A DNA stretch of 49,306 nt, from assembly GCA_029379215.1 (NCBI GenBank), contig JAQYWO010000028.1:1-49306 (forward strand), read 5' to 3'. This DNA comes from Rhizonema sp. PD37 (GTDB lineage Bacteria > Cyanobacteriota > Cyanobacteriia > Cyanobacteriales > Nostocaceae). Below the pieces are notes generated by a model. That model worked only from the letters and a program-made list of their open reading frames with translations. It had not been told where the DNA came from and ran no database searches. Shown here one piece after another: positions 17,401-26,860 of this stretch (position 1 is its first letter; each line of letters opens with the position of its first letter). A program made the position numbers and the translations under genes.

Positions 17401-17546
17401 AGAAGATCCACCATATTTTGACCACATTCCTGGCGGAGAACAGACTCCCATAATTCCTCCACTCTTTGCAGGTTCTGGTGCAACAATACATCTGAGGAAG
17501 GGTAGATATTCACAGCCGGAGCCGACGAGTTTAAAAGATAACTCAT
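14493..17546 (-). CDS. ppc: Phosphoenolpyruvate carboxylase
   Basis: About 1017 residues from ATG at 17546 (an in-frame TTG at 17555 would add three). Converts PEP and bicarbonate to oxaloacetate, replenishing the TCA branch and amino-acid precursors. Catalytic motifs: [13 protein letters not shown] (His about residue 190), [13 protein letters not shown] (Lys), [19 protein letters not shown] (Arg and glycine loop), and the C-terminal GMRNTG. A low-complexity polar insertion lies at about residues 115-160. Length fits cyanobacterial enzymes. It stands as a single transcription unit with 1.2 kb upstream, and the malic enzyme at 35960 works at the opposite end of C4-acid metabolism. Confidence 0.97.
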   Translation of the reverse strand: MSYLLNSSAPAVNIYPSSDVLLHQNLQRVEELWESVLRQECGQNMVDLLRQLRNLCSPEGQATNDQASVFKLIEQLNINDAIRAARAFALYFQLINIIEQDYEQRQQLTRYESQPKSNVFGSANQKEAEAPINSGVGADRQTKSWQSNSTGKQKGTFATLFPRLHNLNVPPQQIQRLMEHLDVQLVFTAHPTEIVRHTIRDKQRKVVRLMQQLDIVETRSQNGSQLAEAEEIREQLLEEIRLWWRTDELHQFKPSVLDEVDYTLHYFQEVLFDAIPHLYKRFKYALGKTFPWLEPPRKDFCRFGSWVGADRDGNPSVTPEITWQTACYQRNMVLEKYITSVKRLINLLSLSLHWSDVLPDLLESLELEQSQLSEVYDELALRYRQEPYRLKLSYVLKRLENTRDRNLALYKRETPKSKNTPIYQLGAEFLAELRLIERNLTETGLSCQELENLICQVEIFGFNLTQLDIRQESSRHSDVLNEILEYLGVLPQSYNELSESERVSWLVGELQTRRPLIPAQLPFSEKTNDVIETLRVVRSLQQEFGSNICQTYIISMCREVSDVLEVLLLIKEAGLYDPGTAHGTIQVVPLFETVEDLQRSKSVMRHLFELPLYRAFLAGGYTLIKGDKENTEDKETISSTISSLPSSLTLNLQEVMLGYSDSNKDSGFLSSNWEIHKAQKSLQQIAEEYSITLRIFHGRGGSVGRGGGPSYEAILAQPGHSINGRIKITEQGEVLASKYSLKDLALYNLETITTAVIQASLLRTGFDDIQPWNEIMEELAARSRTHYRALIYEQPDFIDFFHQVTPIEEISQLQISSRPARRPSGKKDLSSLRAIPWVFSWTQTRFLLPSWYGMGTALQEFLHEDPEENLQLLRYFYVKWPFFKMVISKAEMTLAKVDLQMAKHYVDELSNPEDKDRLQKVFEQIAREYYLIRDLVLQITGHQRLLDGDPILQRSVQLRNGTIVPLGFIQVSLLKRLRQSRTNFTSGVIHSRYSKGELLRGALLTINGIAAGMRNTG

Positions 17547-18290
17547 GATTTTCAATTATTCTAAGTAGGTTGGCACAAATAAAGTTAGCTGGTCATACCG
17601 GCTGTAGGTGAAAGATGCTTTGAAATCTAGACATTTCTCCTACTCCCCGACACCCAGACAATGCGCGTCATGTTTATTCATACCGAGTTGCTTGGTAAAG
17701 CAAGTTACTGTTTACAATCTCCAATTTTGCTATGACAAAGTTATGGAATTTGACCTTTATGGAGGGTGAAGGGGGTGAAAGAGTACAAGGGAAATGGAAA
17801 CGTAAAAAACACATGACAGTAACGTATCTACTAAGCTTTTATACCTAGTCCTGTCAAGGTGCCTCAAAAACCAGGAACATATGAGTCAATTTTTGACAAT
17901 ATTTTACCTTTGGGACATACCCTTCGGCAAGCCCTCCCTTGTAACGCTCGTGCTTTGAAGATCGCAGTCGCTGTGGTGAGAGTGAAACCCCACCAAAAGC
18001 TCTGCCTTACCGCCAGTGCGAGTTTAAGTGCCAAGCTTTGTCTTAGAAGAGATTTCGCCTGTAGTACGCTGTTGAAAAATATTTTTAACCACGTAGACAC
18101 CAAGAGCTTTCCACAGGGTATATGCTATGAAGTTCAAGGTAGCGAAAAAGTGAAGCTCGAGAAGAACACAACGAAGAATCTTATTTTAACGCTTCATCTT
18201 GACAGAGCGTTCTTATAGCACACTAGAACCCCTTTACACAACTAAGAGGGCTTTGAGACTAAACTACGCTTTTGTAGTAAGTTATCTTTC
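17547..18290. other. Upstream region of ppc and gap
   Basis: About 740 bp. It holds the control region of ppc (minus strand). Open frames here (for example a GTG-started frame at 17859-18218 on the plus strand) have mixed, unconvincing composition and overlap frames on the other strand. No clear hairpin family member or RNA gene was seen. Confidence 0.5.
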
Positions 18291-18527
18291 TTATGATTGC
18301 TTGAAGTCGTTCTGTATAGGAAAGTTGAGGAGAGGGAGACGATCACCCCGAAACAATTCTTCACTCGCTTCGCCAATAGCATGTAAAGTTTCGGAGGAAG
18401 CTTTCTCTGCTAACAATAGCAGTACGATAGACGCTGTACCCATTTGTAAGAGGAAAAATTGAGGAATGGTAAACAAAGTTAGATTTAATCCGGCATCTGA
18501 AGAAGGCTGAGAAATAGCTGGTGACAT
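18291..18527 (-). CDS. Small hypothetical protein with one membrane segment
   Basis: 78 residues from the ATG at 18527; an upstream TTG at 18632 would add 35 residues of poor quality. The protein reads as a Ser-rich head, a hydrophobic stretch (TLFTIPQFFLLQMGTASIVL, residues 17-36), then an amphipathic Glu/Ala-rich helix (KASSETLHAIGEASEELFRG). The composition looks like a real small membrane-anchored protein. It is divergent from the DUF1574 gene. Family unknown. Confidence 0.5.
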   Translation of the reverse strand: MSPAISQPSSDAGLNLTLFTIPQFFLLQMGTASIVLLLLAEKASSETLHAIGEASEELFRGDRLPLLNFPIQNDFKQS

Positions 18528-18779
18528 AGGTAGTTCGAGCGTGGTTGTTAGGATGATTGGAAAAGACACTAGTCTAAAAAAACTGAGATCTTGCAACCGT
18601 ATAAAACTATCTTTACCGATTTTGCCAGCCAATGAGGTAATAAAAGTGTTAAAAAAAGCTTCATGGTGTAATAGTCAATATGCTTCTAGTTTACAAGCTT
18701 TCAACTAACTGTTGACTGCGAGAACGCATCATGAAAGCACTACCTCCCAACACTAGCTTGCTGTAAAGTCAACCCAAAA

Positions 18780-21749
18780 ATGAAAATAGCATTACCAGAT
18801 AGTCAGCAATCTTTAGTACAGTGGGTCAGCCAAGCAACAGGGATCAGCACGTTCGGGGTGAAAATCCGCTTGCGGGGTAACGACTTACATATTCTCTGTG
18901 AAGGTCAAGAATGTCCCAAACGTTGGCGAACTCTATCTGACTTGCTGCAAGCACTACAGCAAACAAACATAGATGTTCTCACCAGTGGCGAGCCTTCCTC
19001 AATCTACCAAGTCATTGTTTACGGTCGAAAAAAAGGCGAAAAGCGACCTGAATGGTATCATCGGGTTTACTTAAATCAATTGGGTAAGCATCTCGAACAG
19101 GCAAAGAATGCTCTGATTGAAGGTACAGAGACAACACCAATACCACCCGGTGGAGCTTTGGTCGTTTCTAACGAAAGTTTGGCACGCCAAGGGAACCCAG
19201 ATGCGATCGCTCGCTATCTTAGTGAAATGCTATCGTCCTTTGGTGTGGCGGTAGAAGTGAAAGTCAGGGAGCAAAAGCCAGATCCGACAAGTTCTGCTCA
19301 TCAAAATCGCCTATGGGTATTTTGTCATTCTAGTTATACCCCCGATCCCTCTTTGATCGCCCTCCCTGTCGCCCAAAAGTTGAGAGAACTTGAGCTTTCC
19401 GGTTACCAAGATGCACTGATTGCTTCTCAAGTCAATGGGGAAACAAAGTTTGATTGGCTGCTACGGATAGATTTAACGCCTCCAGAAGTCATGCTCAGGG
19501 AATGGGCAAGATGGGGCGATGTTCAAGCGATCGTCCGCTTATTGAATGCAGCGTTATCAGAGTCACTTGTGGCAGTGGAGGCAACTCTTAGCGAATCAAC
19601 ACTACATTTATTCTGTAGCTCCTCCAAGACTCCAGTACCCGAGCAAACACTATGTGTGGAAACAATCAAGCCTCTATTGGAAGCGATCGCTCCTCAAGGG
19701 ATTGTTTCTGTCGCAGTCTACGGTCAACAAAAAAGCACCAATCTATCACCAGATTGGGTTGACTGGATTTCCTTACCTGGATCTGAATATCCGGCGTTAG
19801 CAATATCGGTATTAGATTTGGCAAGTTCTGGCGACGAACCTGCTATCGTTTTTCTGCTTGAGCGCTTGCTGAACCCTGACTTAGATTCCCGTTTACAAAC
19901 AGGAGGAACTCGAGTACTTCTACTATATAAAGGTGATTTATTACACATTATGTGTGATGCACCCATTTGTCCCAAACGCAAACAGACTGCTGGGAAAGTC
20001 ATTCAACTTGTCAGACAATTAAAAATCTCAGGAATTGTTGGAGTGCGAGTTTACGGTCGTCGTGCTGGCAATAAAGAGCCAAATTGGCAGTATGGGGCTG
20101 ACTTTCACTATCGACGACATTTAGTACCGGAAGCAACGCCAGAATTTGCCGCCACAAGTGCCTATGTTGGCGAGCTTCTTCCAGAGGAGAGTCATGAACC
20201 GTTGCTGCGTCCAGATTTAACAACCTCCGAGGTTCAAAGTTTTGTCACGGATGTAGCTCGGGATTCGAGAGCAACCGCAAGACAGTTTCTTTTGGGAACA
20301 CAAATCTTTGTCGAAAGCGACTCTTTACCAAAGCAAACTGACGATCCCCAAGGATTGCGAGTTGCTCTGGTCTGGGGTACGCTTGGGCTGCTACTTACCT
20401 TACAAATTGATTGGGTGTTAGCGCAAATTCTTGATCATTCTCGGCCACCAACACCAATCGCCAAAGTTTCACCTCAATCTTCATTGAAGAATGGCCAGAG
20501 TCAGAGAAGCAAGTTTGCCCATACTTCCAAGAAATTATCCTCTCATCAAATAAGTTCTGTATTCAATGCTTCGGAGTTCACGCAAACGGATAATACCCAA
20601 GACAGAAGTTTGACAGCCGAACCACTCAAGCAAAAGGCCACCGCAACCGCAATTCTTTTAGCCGCGCGATCGCGCACACCTAGTTTCAATGTCCGACAGT
20701 TAGATGAGCAACTGGCATTGTACAGACAGCGTTTGGCAAAAACAGGTAAACCACCACAAGTGTTAATTATTGGCTCCTCTCGCGCTCTTAGAGGAGTAGA
20801 TCCTGCTGCGCTCTCGCTCTTCTTAGCGACTCAAGGTTACTCTAATATAAATGTATTTAACTTTGGTGTTAACGGTGCTACAGCACAAGTTATAGATTTT
20901 ATTATTCGTCAGGTTCTTACACCATCGGAACTGCCAAAACTCATTGTCTGGGCAGATGGTTCCCGTGCTTTCAATAGCGGTCGAGAAGATGTCACATTTA
21001 AAGCGATCGTTTCCTCACTAGGCTATAAACAGGTTTTGCAAAAAGCTACATCAACGGCAAATTCTGTTGAACTCTCAAAAACGGTACAAACAACTGAGGA
21101 ATCAAGCAAAACAGAAAAGCAGCATGCCAACAGCTACCAAGCTGTTAATCAATGGCTAAATCAATCTTTTGCTGCTGTTTCTTCTACTTACCAAAAGCGC
21201 GACTCTCTCAAAAATTTCTTGAACAAACAACTGAAATCGTTACCAATCATTGGTGTGAGTGGCACTCAAACGAAGCCAGTTCGCGCTTCGCTAGATGCAG
21301 AAGAAGATACTTCACAACAAGCTGTAGACTTCGATGGATTCTTACCTTTGTCTATCCGCTTCCGGCCTGGAGTTTACTATCAAAAACATCCTAAAGTTTC
21401 CGGAAATTACGACAATGACTACAAGTCTTTCAATCTTGAAGGAGAGCAAGAAACTGCTTTGCAAACAGTATTAAATTTTACTCAATCTCATAATATCACT
21501 GTAGTTTTTGTTAACACGCCTCTTACCAGTGATTATCTAGATCCAGTTCGCACAAAATACGAGCAAGAATTTCAGCAGTACATGTTGCGTCTTACCGAAC
21601 GCCCAAAATTTGTCTACCGAGATCTTAGCCAAGCATGGCCTACAGCCAATAATTACTTTTCTGACCCCAGCCATCTCAATCGTTACGGTGCTTACGAAGT
21701 CTCAAAAAAACTAGCGATCGACCCAATAATTCCTTGGTCGAGTAAATGA
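18780..21749 (+). CDS. DUF1574 protein with SGNH/AlgX-like domain
   Basis: 989 residues. The N-terminal half has four degenerate repeats of about 90-110 residues, each with a strand pair such as LHILCEGQECPKRW, LWVFCHSSYTPD, LHLFCSSSKTPVPE and LHIMCDAPICPKRK. One membrane helix lies near residues 524-550. The C-terminal part resembles an SGNH hydrolase: VLIIGSSRALRGVDP (block I Ser), VFNFGVNGAT, and YFSDPSHLNRYGA (Asp-x-x-His). It lies 66 bp upstream of an MBOAT acyltransferase. By analogy with AlgI-AlgJ/AlgX, the MBOAT would carry acyl groups across the membrane and this protein would transfer them to an exported polysaccharide. The N-terminal repeats face the cytoplasm if the single helix is right, and may sense or bind something. 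Confidence 0.8.
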   Translation: MKIALPDSQQSLVQWVSQATGISTFGVKIRLRGNDLHILCEGQECPKRWRTLSDLLQALQQTNIDVLTSGEPSSIYQVIVYGRKKGEKRPEWYHRVYLNQLGKHLEQAKNALIEGTETTPIPPGGALVVSNESLARQGNPDAIARYLSEMLSSFGVAVEVKVREQKPDPTSSAHQNRLWVFCHSSYTPDPSLIALPVAQKLRELELSGYQDALIASQVNGETKFDWLLRIDLTPPEVMLREWARWGDVQAIVRLLNAALSESLVAVEATLSESTLHLFCSSSKTPVPEQTLCVETIKPLLEAIAPQGIVSVAVYGQQKSTNLSPDWVDWISLPGSEYPALAISVLDLASSGDEPAIVFLLERLLNPDLDSRLQTGGTRVLLLYKGDLLHIMCDAPICPKRKQTAGKVIQLVRQLKISGIVGVRVYGRRAGNKEPNWQYGADFHYRRHLVPEATPEFAATSAYVGELLPEESHEPLLRPDLTTSEVQSFVTDVARDSRATARQFLLGTQIFVESDSLPKQTDDPQGLRVALVWGTLGLLLTLQIDWVLAQILDHSRPPTPIAKVSPQSSLKNGQSQRSKFAHTSKKLSSHQISSVFNASEFTQTDNTQDRSLTAEPLKQKATATAILLAARSRTPSFNVRQLDEQLALYRQRLAKTGKPPQVLIIGSSRALRGVDPAALSLFLATQGYSNINVFNFGVNGATAQVIDFIIRQVLTPSELPKLIVWADGSRAFNSGREDVTFKAIVSSLGYKQVLQKATSTANSVELSKTVQTTEESSKTEKQHANSYQAVNQWLNQSFAAVSSTYQKRDSLKNFLNKQLKSLPIIGVSGTQTKPVRASLDAEEDTSQQAVDFDGFLPLSIRFRPGVYYQKHPKVSGNYDNDYKSFNLEGEQETALQTVLNFTQSHNITVVFVNTPLTSDYLDPVRTKYEQEFQQYMLRLTERPKFVYRDLSQAWPTANNYFSDPSHLNRYGAYEVSKKLAIDPIIPWSSK

Positions 21750-21815
21750 TGTGATGACAACAACCAGTAACTAACATCCATCAAATAACAACCATCAATT
21801 ATCAATACTATTTAA

Positions 21816-23315
21816 ATGAACTTCATCTCACCTGTATACGGTTTTTTTTTACTAAGTGTTGTCGGGATTTATTGGTCTGTTGAACAGAAGCTCCGATTAT
21901 GGACGCTGCTAATTACCAGCCTTGTGTTTTATGCATCTTTACAAGTTCAGTATATTCCGTTATTACTAGCACTTATTTTTATTAACTTCCGTGTAGGACA
22001 GGAAATGGAGGAAAACACTGCACCTAGCGAGCATTCTCTTAACTGGAAGATCTCTAATGAAGAGTGGCAATTTGCTCAACTTGATTGGAACCGTCGCCGT
22101 TTGAAGTTGTTATGGGTGGGTTTAAGTGTAAATATTTTGCTACTTTTTGGATTTAAGTATCTGCCACCTTTATTAAGTTTCATTTTTAAGAGCGCTTCGA
22201 CAAATTCAGCGACTGCCTCTTTCAAATTGACTGCACCTTTAGGAATTTCATTTTTCACTTTTGAGTGTATTGCCTATCTAGTTGATGTTTATCGAGGTGC
22301 ACCTGCTTCTAGAGAATTCGTCGAATTTGCAGCTTACAAGTTTTTCTTTGCCAAACTGATTTCCGGCCCCATTACTCGTTACCACAATTTAGTAAATCAA
22401 TTCAACAATGTACGCTCACAAAGTATTAATGTGATCGCAGAGGGACTATGGTTAATTGCTAGAGGTGCGGTCAAAAAAGGTATTCTAGCAGACAATCTAG
22501 GAGTTTTTGTCGATTTATGTTTTGGTAATATCCAGCGAGCTGGGAGCGTCGATCTCTGGCTGGCTACATTTGCTTACGGTTTGCAACTGTATTTAGATTT
22601 CAACGGTTATGTAGATATTGCTCGTGGTAGTGCTTTGCTATTTGGCTTAGTTTTGCCAGAAAACTTTGACTTTCCTTACTTTAGTACCAGTATTGGTGAT
22701 TTTTGGCGGCGTTGGCACATAACTCTTGGAGATTGGCTGCGTAACTACCTCTACTTCCCTTTAGGTGGTTCACGTCAGGGTTTGATTCGCACTTGTCTTA
22801 ATCTCATGATTGTGATGCTACTTGCAGGTATTTGGCATGGCGCAGCACTCGGTTTTGTTGTCTGGGGTTTATTGCATGGGCTAGCCTTAGTTGTGCATCG
22901 TCTGACTGAAGTCATGAGCGATCGCTCTGTTGAGCTTAAAAATTTCTGGCAGAAGCCACTGGGTGTGGTTTTAGCTTGGCTGTTCACCCAAGTCATGGTT
23001 TTCACTTCTTGGATCTGGTTCCGCCTACCCAACCTCCAAGACTCTTCAATAGTATTTCGACATCTTTGGGGTTATCCAGCTGACGTGCAGTTTGCTCAAA
23101 AAGTCTATGTTGAAGCCTTAAATATTAGTCAACTCCAATTAGCAGCATTACTGGTTACGATCTTTTGCCTTATGAGTGTGGCATTTGCAACAGATCGCAC
23201 TCTCAAGTTACAGTTTAGCTGGCCAGTCAAACTAGTGTTTGTACCTTTATCCCTCTACAGTGTGTGGTTACTAGCTCCTGAAGGTAGCTTACCTTATATC
23301 TACTTTGATTTTTGA
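21816..23315 (+). CDS. MBOAT family O-acyltransferase (AlgI-like)
   Basis: 499-residue polytopic membrane protein with about ten hydrophobic helices. Signature elements of the MBOAT/AlgI family are intact: FFFAKLISGPITRY, FNGYVDIARG, the FWRRWHITLGDWLRNYLYFPLG stretch, and GIWHGAALGFVVWGLLHG with the catalytic His. It is expected to move acyl (often acetyl) groups across the inner membrane for modification of exopolysaccharide or cell-wall polymer. It follows the DUF1574/SGNH gene closely on the same strand, which supports a two-component acylation system. The substrate polymer is unknown. Confidence 0.92.
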   Translation: MNFISPVYGFFLLSVVGIYWSVEQKLRLWTLLITSLVFYASLQVQYIPLLLALIFINFRVGQEMEENTAPSEHSLNWKISNEEWQFAQLDWNRRRLKLLWVGLSVNILLLFGFKYLPPLLSFIFKSASTNSATASFKLTAPLGISFFTFECIAYLVDVYRGAPASREFVEFAAYKFFFAKLISGPITRYHNLVNQFNNVRSQSINVIAEGLWLIARGAVKKGILADNLGVFVDLCFGNIQRAGSVDLWLATFAYGLQLYLDFNGYVDIARGSALLFGLVLPENFDFPYFSTSIGDFWRRWHITLGDWLRNYLYFPLGGSRQGLIRTCLNLMIVMLLAGIWHGAALGFVVWGLLHGLALVVHRLTEVMSDRSVELKNFWQKPLGVVLAWLFTQVMVFTSWIWFRLPNLQDSSIVFRHLWGYPADVQFAQKVYVEALNISQLQLAALLVTIFCLMSVAFATDRTLKLQFSWPVKLVFVPLSLYSVWLLAPEGSLPYIYFDF

Positions 23316-23720
23316 GAAGAGGGAGACAGGAGTTACGCTTTCTTCGGCGGAAGTCAAAAGTCAAAATAATTCAAAAGGTGGGCATTGCATAACTTAAATA
23401 AGTCGGCATAAATAAATGAATATTTGTAGTCAGGACTCTTGAACACTCGATATCAATTATTACGAGCCCATTTTTATAAATTAACTTTTCTTTACATAAT
23501 TAGTATTTTTATCGCCGACTTACAAAGCCGTTTTTAGGAACTGAGTTTTTGTTAACAAACATCTTCAATTGATTGTAGTAAAAGTCACTATCAAAGTAAC
23601 GTTTCATTAAGAAAATTATGGTTAATACTTCACTAATAGTTAACTCATGTTAATTGTATAAACACAGGCATAAATTAAAGCCTGATTTTTTCTTATAAAA
23701 CTAATTGCAATCATAAGAAC
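23316..23720 (+). promoter_or_regulatory. psbA upstream region with leader hairpin
   Basis: 405 bp of AT-rich DNA before psbA. Several TATAAA/TATAAT-like boxes exist but no single promoter stands out. A hairpin CAGGC (23665-23669)/GCCTG (23680-23684) is followed by six T residues and lies 36 bp before the ATG, the layout of a weak intrinsic terminator or attenuator in the leader. The ATG has only a poor AAGAA upstream, as is often seen for cyanobacterial psbA. Confidence 0.45.
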
Positions 23721-24803
23721 ATGACTTCAACCTTACAACAGCGCAGTAGCGCCAACGTATGGGATCGTTTCTGCGATTGGATCACAAGCACCGAAAACCG
23801 CCTTTATGTTGGCTGGTTCGGCGTATTGATGATTCCAACTTTGTTAGCCGCTACCATTTGTTTCCTGATCGCCTTTGTTGCTGCTCCTCCAGTAGACATC
23901 GATGGTATCCGTGAGCCTGTTGCTGGTTCATTGATTTACGGTAACAACATCATCTCCGGCGCAGTTGTTCCTTCATCTAATGCGATCGGTTTGCACTTCT
24001 ACCCAATCTGGGAAGCTGCTTCCTTAGATGAGTGGTTGTACAACGGTGGTCCATACCAGTTAGTCGTATTCCACTTCTTAATCGGAGTATTCTGCTACAT
24101 GGGTCGTGAGTGGGAATTATCCTACCGTCTTGGAATGCGTCCTTGGATTTGTGTAGCATACAGCGCACCAGTCGCAGCAGCAACCGCAGTCTTCTTGGTC
24201 TACCCCATCGGACAAGGTTCATTCAGTGATGGTATGCCGTTAGGAATCAGTGGTACATTCAACTTCATGTTGGTGTTCCAAGCAGAACATAACATCTTGA
24301 TGCACCCCTTCCACCAACTCGGTGTAGCCGGAGTATTCGGTGGCGCACTGTTCAGTGCAATGCACGGTTCATTGGTAACCTCTTCACTGGTACGTGAAAC
24401 AACCGAAACCGAGTCACAAAACTACGGATACAAGTTTGGACAAGAAGAAGAAACCTACAACATTGTCGCAGCACACGGTTACTTCGGTCGGTTAATCTTC
24501 CAATACGCATCATTCAACAACAGCCGTTCACTGCACTTCTTACTCGCAGCATGGCCCGTTGTCGGCATCTGGTTCACCGCATTGGGTGTAAGCACGATGG
24601 CGTTCAACCTCAACGGCTTCAACTTCAACTCCTCAGTACTTGATTCACAAGGTCGCGTAATCAATACTTGGGCAGACATCATCAACCGCGCTAACCTAGG
24701 TATGGAAGTAATGCACGAGCGTAACGCTCATAACTTCCCTCTAGACTTGGCTGCTGGTGTTGAAACTCCAGTTGCATTGAGCGCTCCTGCAATCAACGGT
24801 TAA
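23721..24803 (+). CDS. psbA: Photosystem II D1 protein, Glu130 form
   Basis: 360 residues, the standard precursor length. All key residues are in place by count: Tyr161 (TyrZ), Asp170, Glu189, His190, His198 (P680 ligand), His215, His252 and Ser264 (QB site), His272, His332, Glu333, His337, Asp342 and Ala344. Cleavage after Ala344 by CtpA would remove a 16-residue tail. Position 130 is Glu (MGREWELS), the form linked to high light in other cyanobacteria, rather than Gln130. Residue 199 next to the P680 ligand is Gln, where Met is most common. Codon use is strongly biased, as expected for a highly expressed gene. This is probably one of several psbA copies in the genome. Confidence 0.98.
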   Translation: MTSTLQQRSSANVWDRFCDWITSTENRLYVGWFGVLMIPTLLAATICFLIAFVAAPPVDIDGIREPVAGSLIYGNNIISGAVVPSSNAIGLHFYPIWEAASLDEWLYNGGPYQLVVFHFLIGVFCYMGREWELSYRLGMRPWICVAYSAPVAAATAVFLVYPIGQGSFSDGMPLGISGTFNFMLVFQAEHNILMHPFHQLGVAGVFGGALFSAMHGSLVTSSLVRETTETESQNYGYKFGQEEETYNIVAAHGYFGRLIFQYASFNNSRSLHFLLAAWPVVGIWFTALGVSTMAFNLNGFNFNSSVLDSQGRVINTWADIINRANLGMEVMHERNAHNFPLDLAAGVETPVALSAPAING

Positions 24804-24816
24804 TCGAAGAAGTGTA

Positions 24817-24838
24817 GAGACGCGATATATCGCGTCTC
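24817..24838. repeat. 22-bp perfect palindrome after psbA
   Basis: GAGACGCGATA (24817-24827) is followed directly by its reverse complement TATCGCGTCTC (24828-24838). It lies 13 bp after the psbA stop. It has no T-run, so it may protect the 3' end of the mRNA or be a member of the GAGACGCGA hairpin repeats common in cyanobacteria. Confidence 0.75.
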
Positions 24839-24846
24839 CATAAATG

Positions 24847-24881
24847 AAAAAGCGTTCTCTGGAAATAGGGGACGCTTTTTT
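24847..24881 (+). terminator. Intrinsic terminator of psbA
   Basis: A 14-bp stem with two G-U pairs (AAAAAGCGTTCTCT / AGGGGACGCTTTTT, arms 24847-24860 and 24867-24880) encloses a 6-base loop and ends in T6. This is a textbook rho-independent terminator, and the A-tract makes it usable from both directions. Confidence 0.85.
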
Positions 24882-25098
24882 ATTACTAGATCGGCAGGTT
24901 TACAGATACAGCAGATTTTAATAATATGGTGAACTTTCGGAAAGCTCTTACCCGAACTACTCTAGAAAATGGAATTATATTAGTTTCTTAACAATTGTTT
25001 ATCAACAAAACCGACAAGTGAATTATATAGTAAAAATTAGTACTTGACTATAGTTATTTAACCAGCCTTTATTGTTTCAACATAAGAATTTTGAAATT

Positions 25099-25689
25099 AT
25101 GAAACTCGGTTTATTTGCCAAAATCATAAGTGTAATCGGGCTTACACTTGGTTCTAATTTTACTGTTACTGAACTTAGTTATGCCCAAAGCAATCAGAGC
25201 AGTAAGTTCTTTTGTGGTATGAGCAGGGGTGTCCCAGCAACACTGGTTCGCACTTCACGTGGAAACATCCCGATGGTGCGCTGGGTTGACACAGCTTTCC
25301 CCAAACCTTGGACTCCTGAACAGCGCTGTGAGGAGATATCTGGGAGATTCCAGCGATTTTACCAGAACGGGACATTAAATTTTCTGAGAGCGGGAATGCT
25401 TAGAAATCAACCAGTATTATGCGTTGCCAGTGAAAAAGGTGGTCCGTGTTTACCTGATGGAGTGTTAGTTACTCTTAAGCCTAAAGCCAACCCCCAAGAA
25501 ACCTTAGAACAACTACTTGATTACCGAGGTGGGAGTAGCAACGGAATTGTTGAATTGAGCGGTAATAGCAAATTTGTTTACTCTGTTAATGATGCGGCTT
25601 ACTTAAGTGTAGAAAAGATTTTAGCTCAGATGGAGGGGGGAGCGAAAAGTAGAACCTGTCCAGCTGGACAACCAGTGTGGCAATGTTAA
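25099..25689 (+). CDS. COP23 domain secreted protein
   Basis: 196 residues from the ATG at 25099 (a TTG at 25072 is in frame but would put nine residues before the signal peptide). Signal peptide about residues 1-30, ending SYAQS. The mature part shows the COP23 pattern: KFFCGMSRGVPATLVRTSRG, PEQRCEEISGRFQRFY, PVLCVASEKGGPCLPDGVLVTLKP, and a C-terminal Cys pair. Four or more conserved Cys suggest disulfides outside the membrane. The COP23 name comes from a circadian-oscillating membrane protein of cyanobacteria; its biochemical role is unknown. It is 21 bp upstream of a secreted protease gene, so the two form an operon. Confidence 0.85.
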   Translation: MKLGLFAKIISVIGLTLGSNFTVTELSYAQSNQSSKFFCGMSRGVPATLVRTSRGNIPMVRWVDTAFPKPWTPEQRCEEISGRFQRFYQNGTLNFLRAGMLRNQPVLCVASEKGGPCLPDGVLVTLKPKANPQETLEQLLDYRGGSSNGIVELSGNSKFVYSVNDAAYLSVEKILAQMEGGAKSRTCPAGQPVWQC

Positions 25690-25710
25690 GTAAATACGGG
25701 TAAAACCAAC

Positions 25711-26487
25711 ATGGATTGGCGTAAAATCGTGCTGGTTGCCTGTATTGGCTGTTTATCAATATCCTCGGCAGTATCAGCACCTCTTTTAAAGGTTTCAGTT
25801 AAGCATCCGTCAACCCAACATTCGCCAGAGCAACTGCAACATCTAGCTAAGTTGATCGCAGTTAAAGTCCTGTCAAAAAACTTCTTGGGAACGGGAATTC
25901 TGATTCACAAACAAGGCTCAGTTTATACAGTGTTGACTAATGCTCATGTGTTGAGATCCGGTCATGCTCCCTATCAGATCCAGACACCCGATGGTCGAAT
26001 TTACACAGCAGAGTTACCAGGTAAGAGCGATCGCTCTGGTCGTTCCTACTTCAATGGCAATGATTTGGCTTTATTGCAGTTTCACAGTCCCGATATTAGC
26101 TACACTGTCGCCTCCTTTGGTTCGGCATCAACCCTAAATGTGGGCAATGAAGTTTTTGCAGCTGGGTTTCCGTTTGATCCTGAGGAAAACCAAGATAAGG
26201 GTTTTGTTTTCAAAGCCGGTCAGGTTTCCTTAATGCTGAAAAAAGCGTTGGAGGGTGGCTATCAAATCGGATACACTAATGATATTCAAAAAGGTATGAG
26301 TGGCGGACCACTGCTAAATCATGCTGGTGAGGTCGTAGCTATCAATGGAATGCATGCCGAACCCCTCTGGGGCGATCCGTATGTGTATCAGGATGGAACC
26401 GAACCCGAACAACTCATAAAGAAGCAGATGAGTCAATATAGCTGGGGTATTCCGATTGAGACATTTGTAAAAATGCGATCGCGATGA
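25711..26487 (+). CDS. Secreted trypsin-like serine protease (S1 family)
   Basis: 258 residues with a signal peptide (about 1-23, ending AVSAP). The catalytic triad is present: His in LTNAHVLRSG, Asp in GNDLALLQF, Ser in KGMSGGPLLN. No PDZ domain and no TPR region follow, so it is a stand-alone protease domain. It follows the COP23 gene by 21 bp. The larger protease at 26861 has the same domain plus a TPR tail; the two are likely paralogues. Location would be periplasm or thylakoid lumen; the substrate is unknown. Confidence 0.9.
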   Translation: MDWRKIVLVACIGCLSISSAVSAPLLKVSVKHPSTQHSPEQLQHLAKLIAVKVLSKNFLGTGILIHKQGSVYTVLTNAHVLRSGHAPYQIQTPDGRIYTAELPGKSDRSGRSYFNGNDLALLQFHSPDISYTVASFGSASTLNVGNEVFAAGFPFDPEENQDKGFVFKAGQVSLMLKKALEGGYQIGYTNDIQKGMSGGPLLNHAGEVVAINGMHAEPLWGDPYVYQDGTEPEQLIKKQMSQYSWGIPIETFVKMRSR

Positions 26488-26608
26488 ATGTTGAGTGCTG
26501 AGTCAAAAAGAGTCTTGAGTTAATATTTTTCTCTTTCAAGCTTACTCTTGAACCGCCAGAATAATACCTAATTGACAGCAGTTTTCAGGCAAATCAGCCA
26601 CACTGTAG

Positions 26609-26628
26609 GGGCGAACGGCTGTTCGCCC
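26609..26628. repeat. GGGCGAAC/GTTCGCCC hairpin repeat
   Basis: Perfect 8-bp stem with loop GGCT, preceded by GTAGG. It is the reverse-orientation twin of the hairpin at 4958-4977 and lies in the gap between the two protease genes. Confidence 0.8.
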
Positions 26629-26687
26629 TGACCAAAGATTGTGGTTTTGTATGAGCCGCCTTGGCTGATGCCACGTCTGACGAAGAA

Positions 26688-26723
26688 CGTCTTTGGCGTC
26701 TCCACCAGAAGACGCCAAAGACG
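26688..26723. repeat. 14-bp inverted repeat hairpin
   Basis: CGTCTTTGGCGTCT (26688-26701) and AGACGCCAAAGACG (26710-26723) are perfect reverse complements with an 8-base loop. The arm phrase CTTTGGCGTC is common in cyanobacterial intergenic repeats. Together with the hairpin at 26609 it fills much of the 373-bp gap 26488-26860, which otherwise holds nothing coding. Confidence 0.8.
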
Positions 26724-26860
26724 CCAAGAAAGTCAAAAAGAAGATAGGTAATCTTACACCCCTGTTGGCAGTAGTATTTGTTTTAAGGGAAAATGAGAAG
26801 AATTCTTCATACTCAAGACTCAGGATTCTTTTAGTAAGGACATAGGGTTTTCAAACGGAG

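Noticed and set aside
17859..18218. 119-codon GTG-started frame upstream of the DUF1574 gene
   Set aside because: Composition is irregular, there is no ribosome site, and an opposite-strand frame overlaps it; no recognisable motif.
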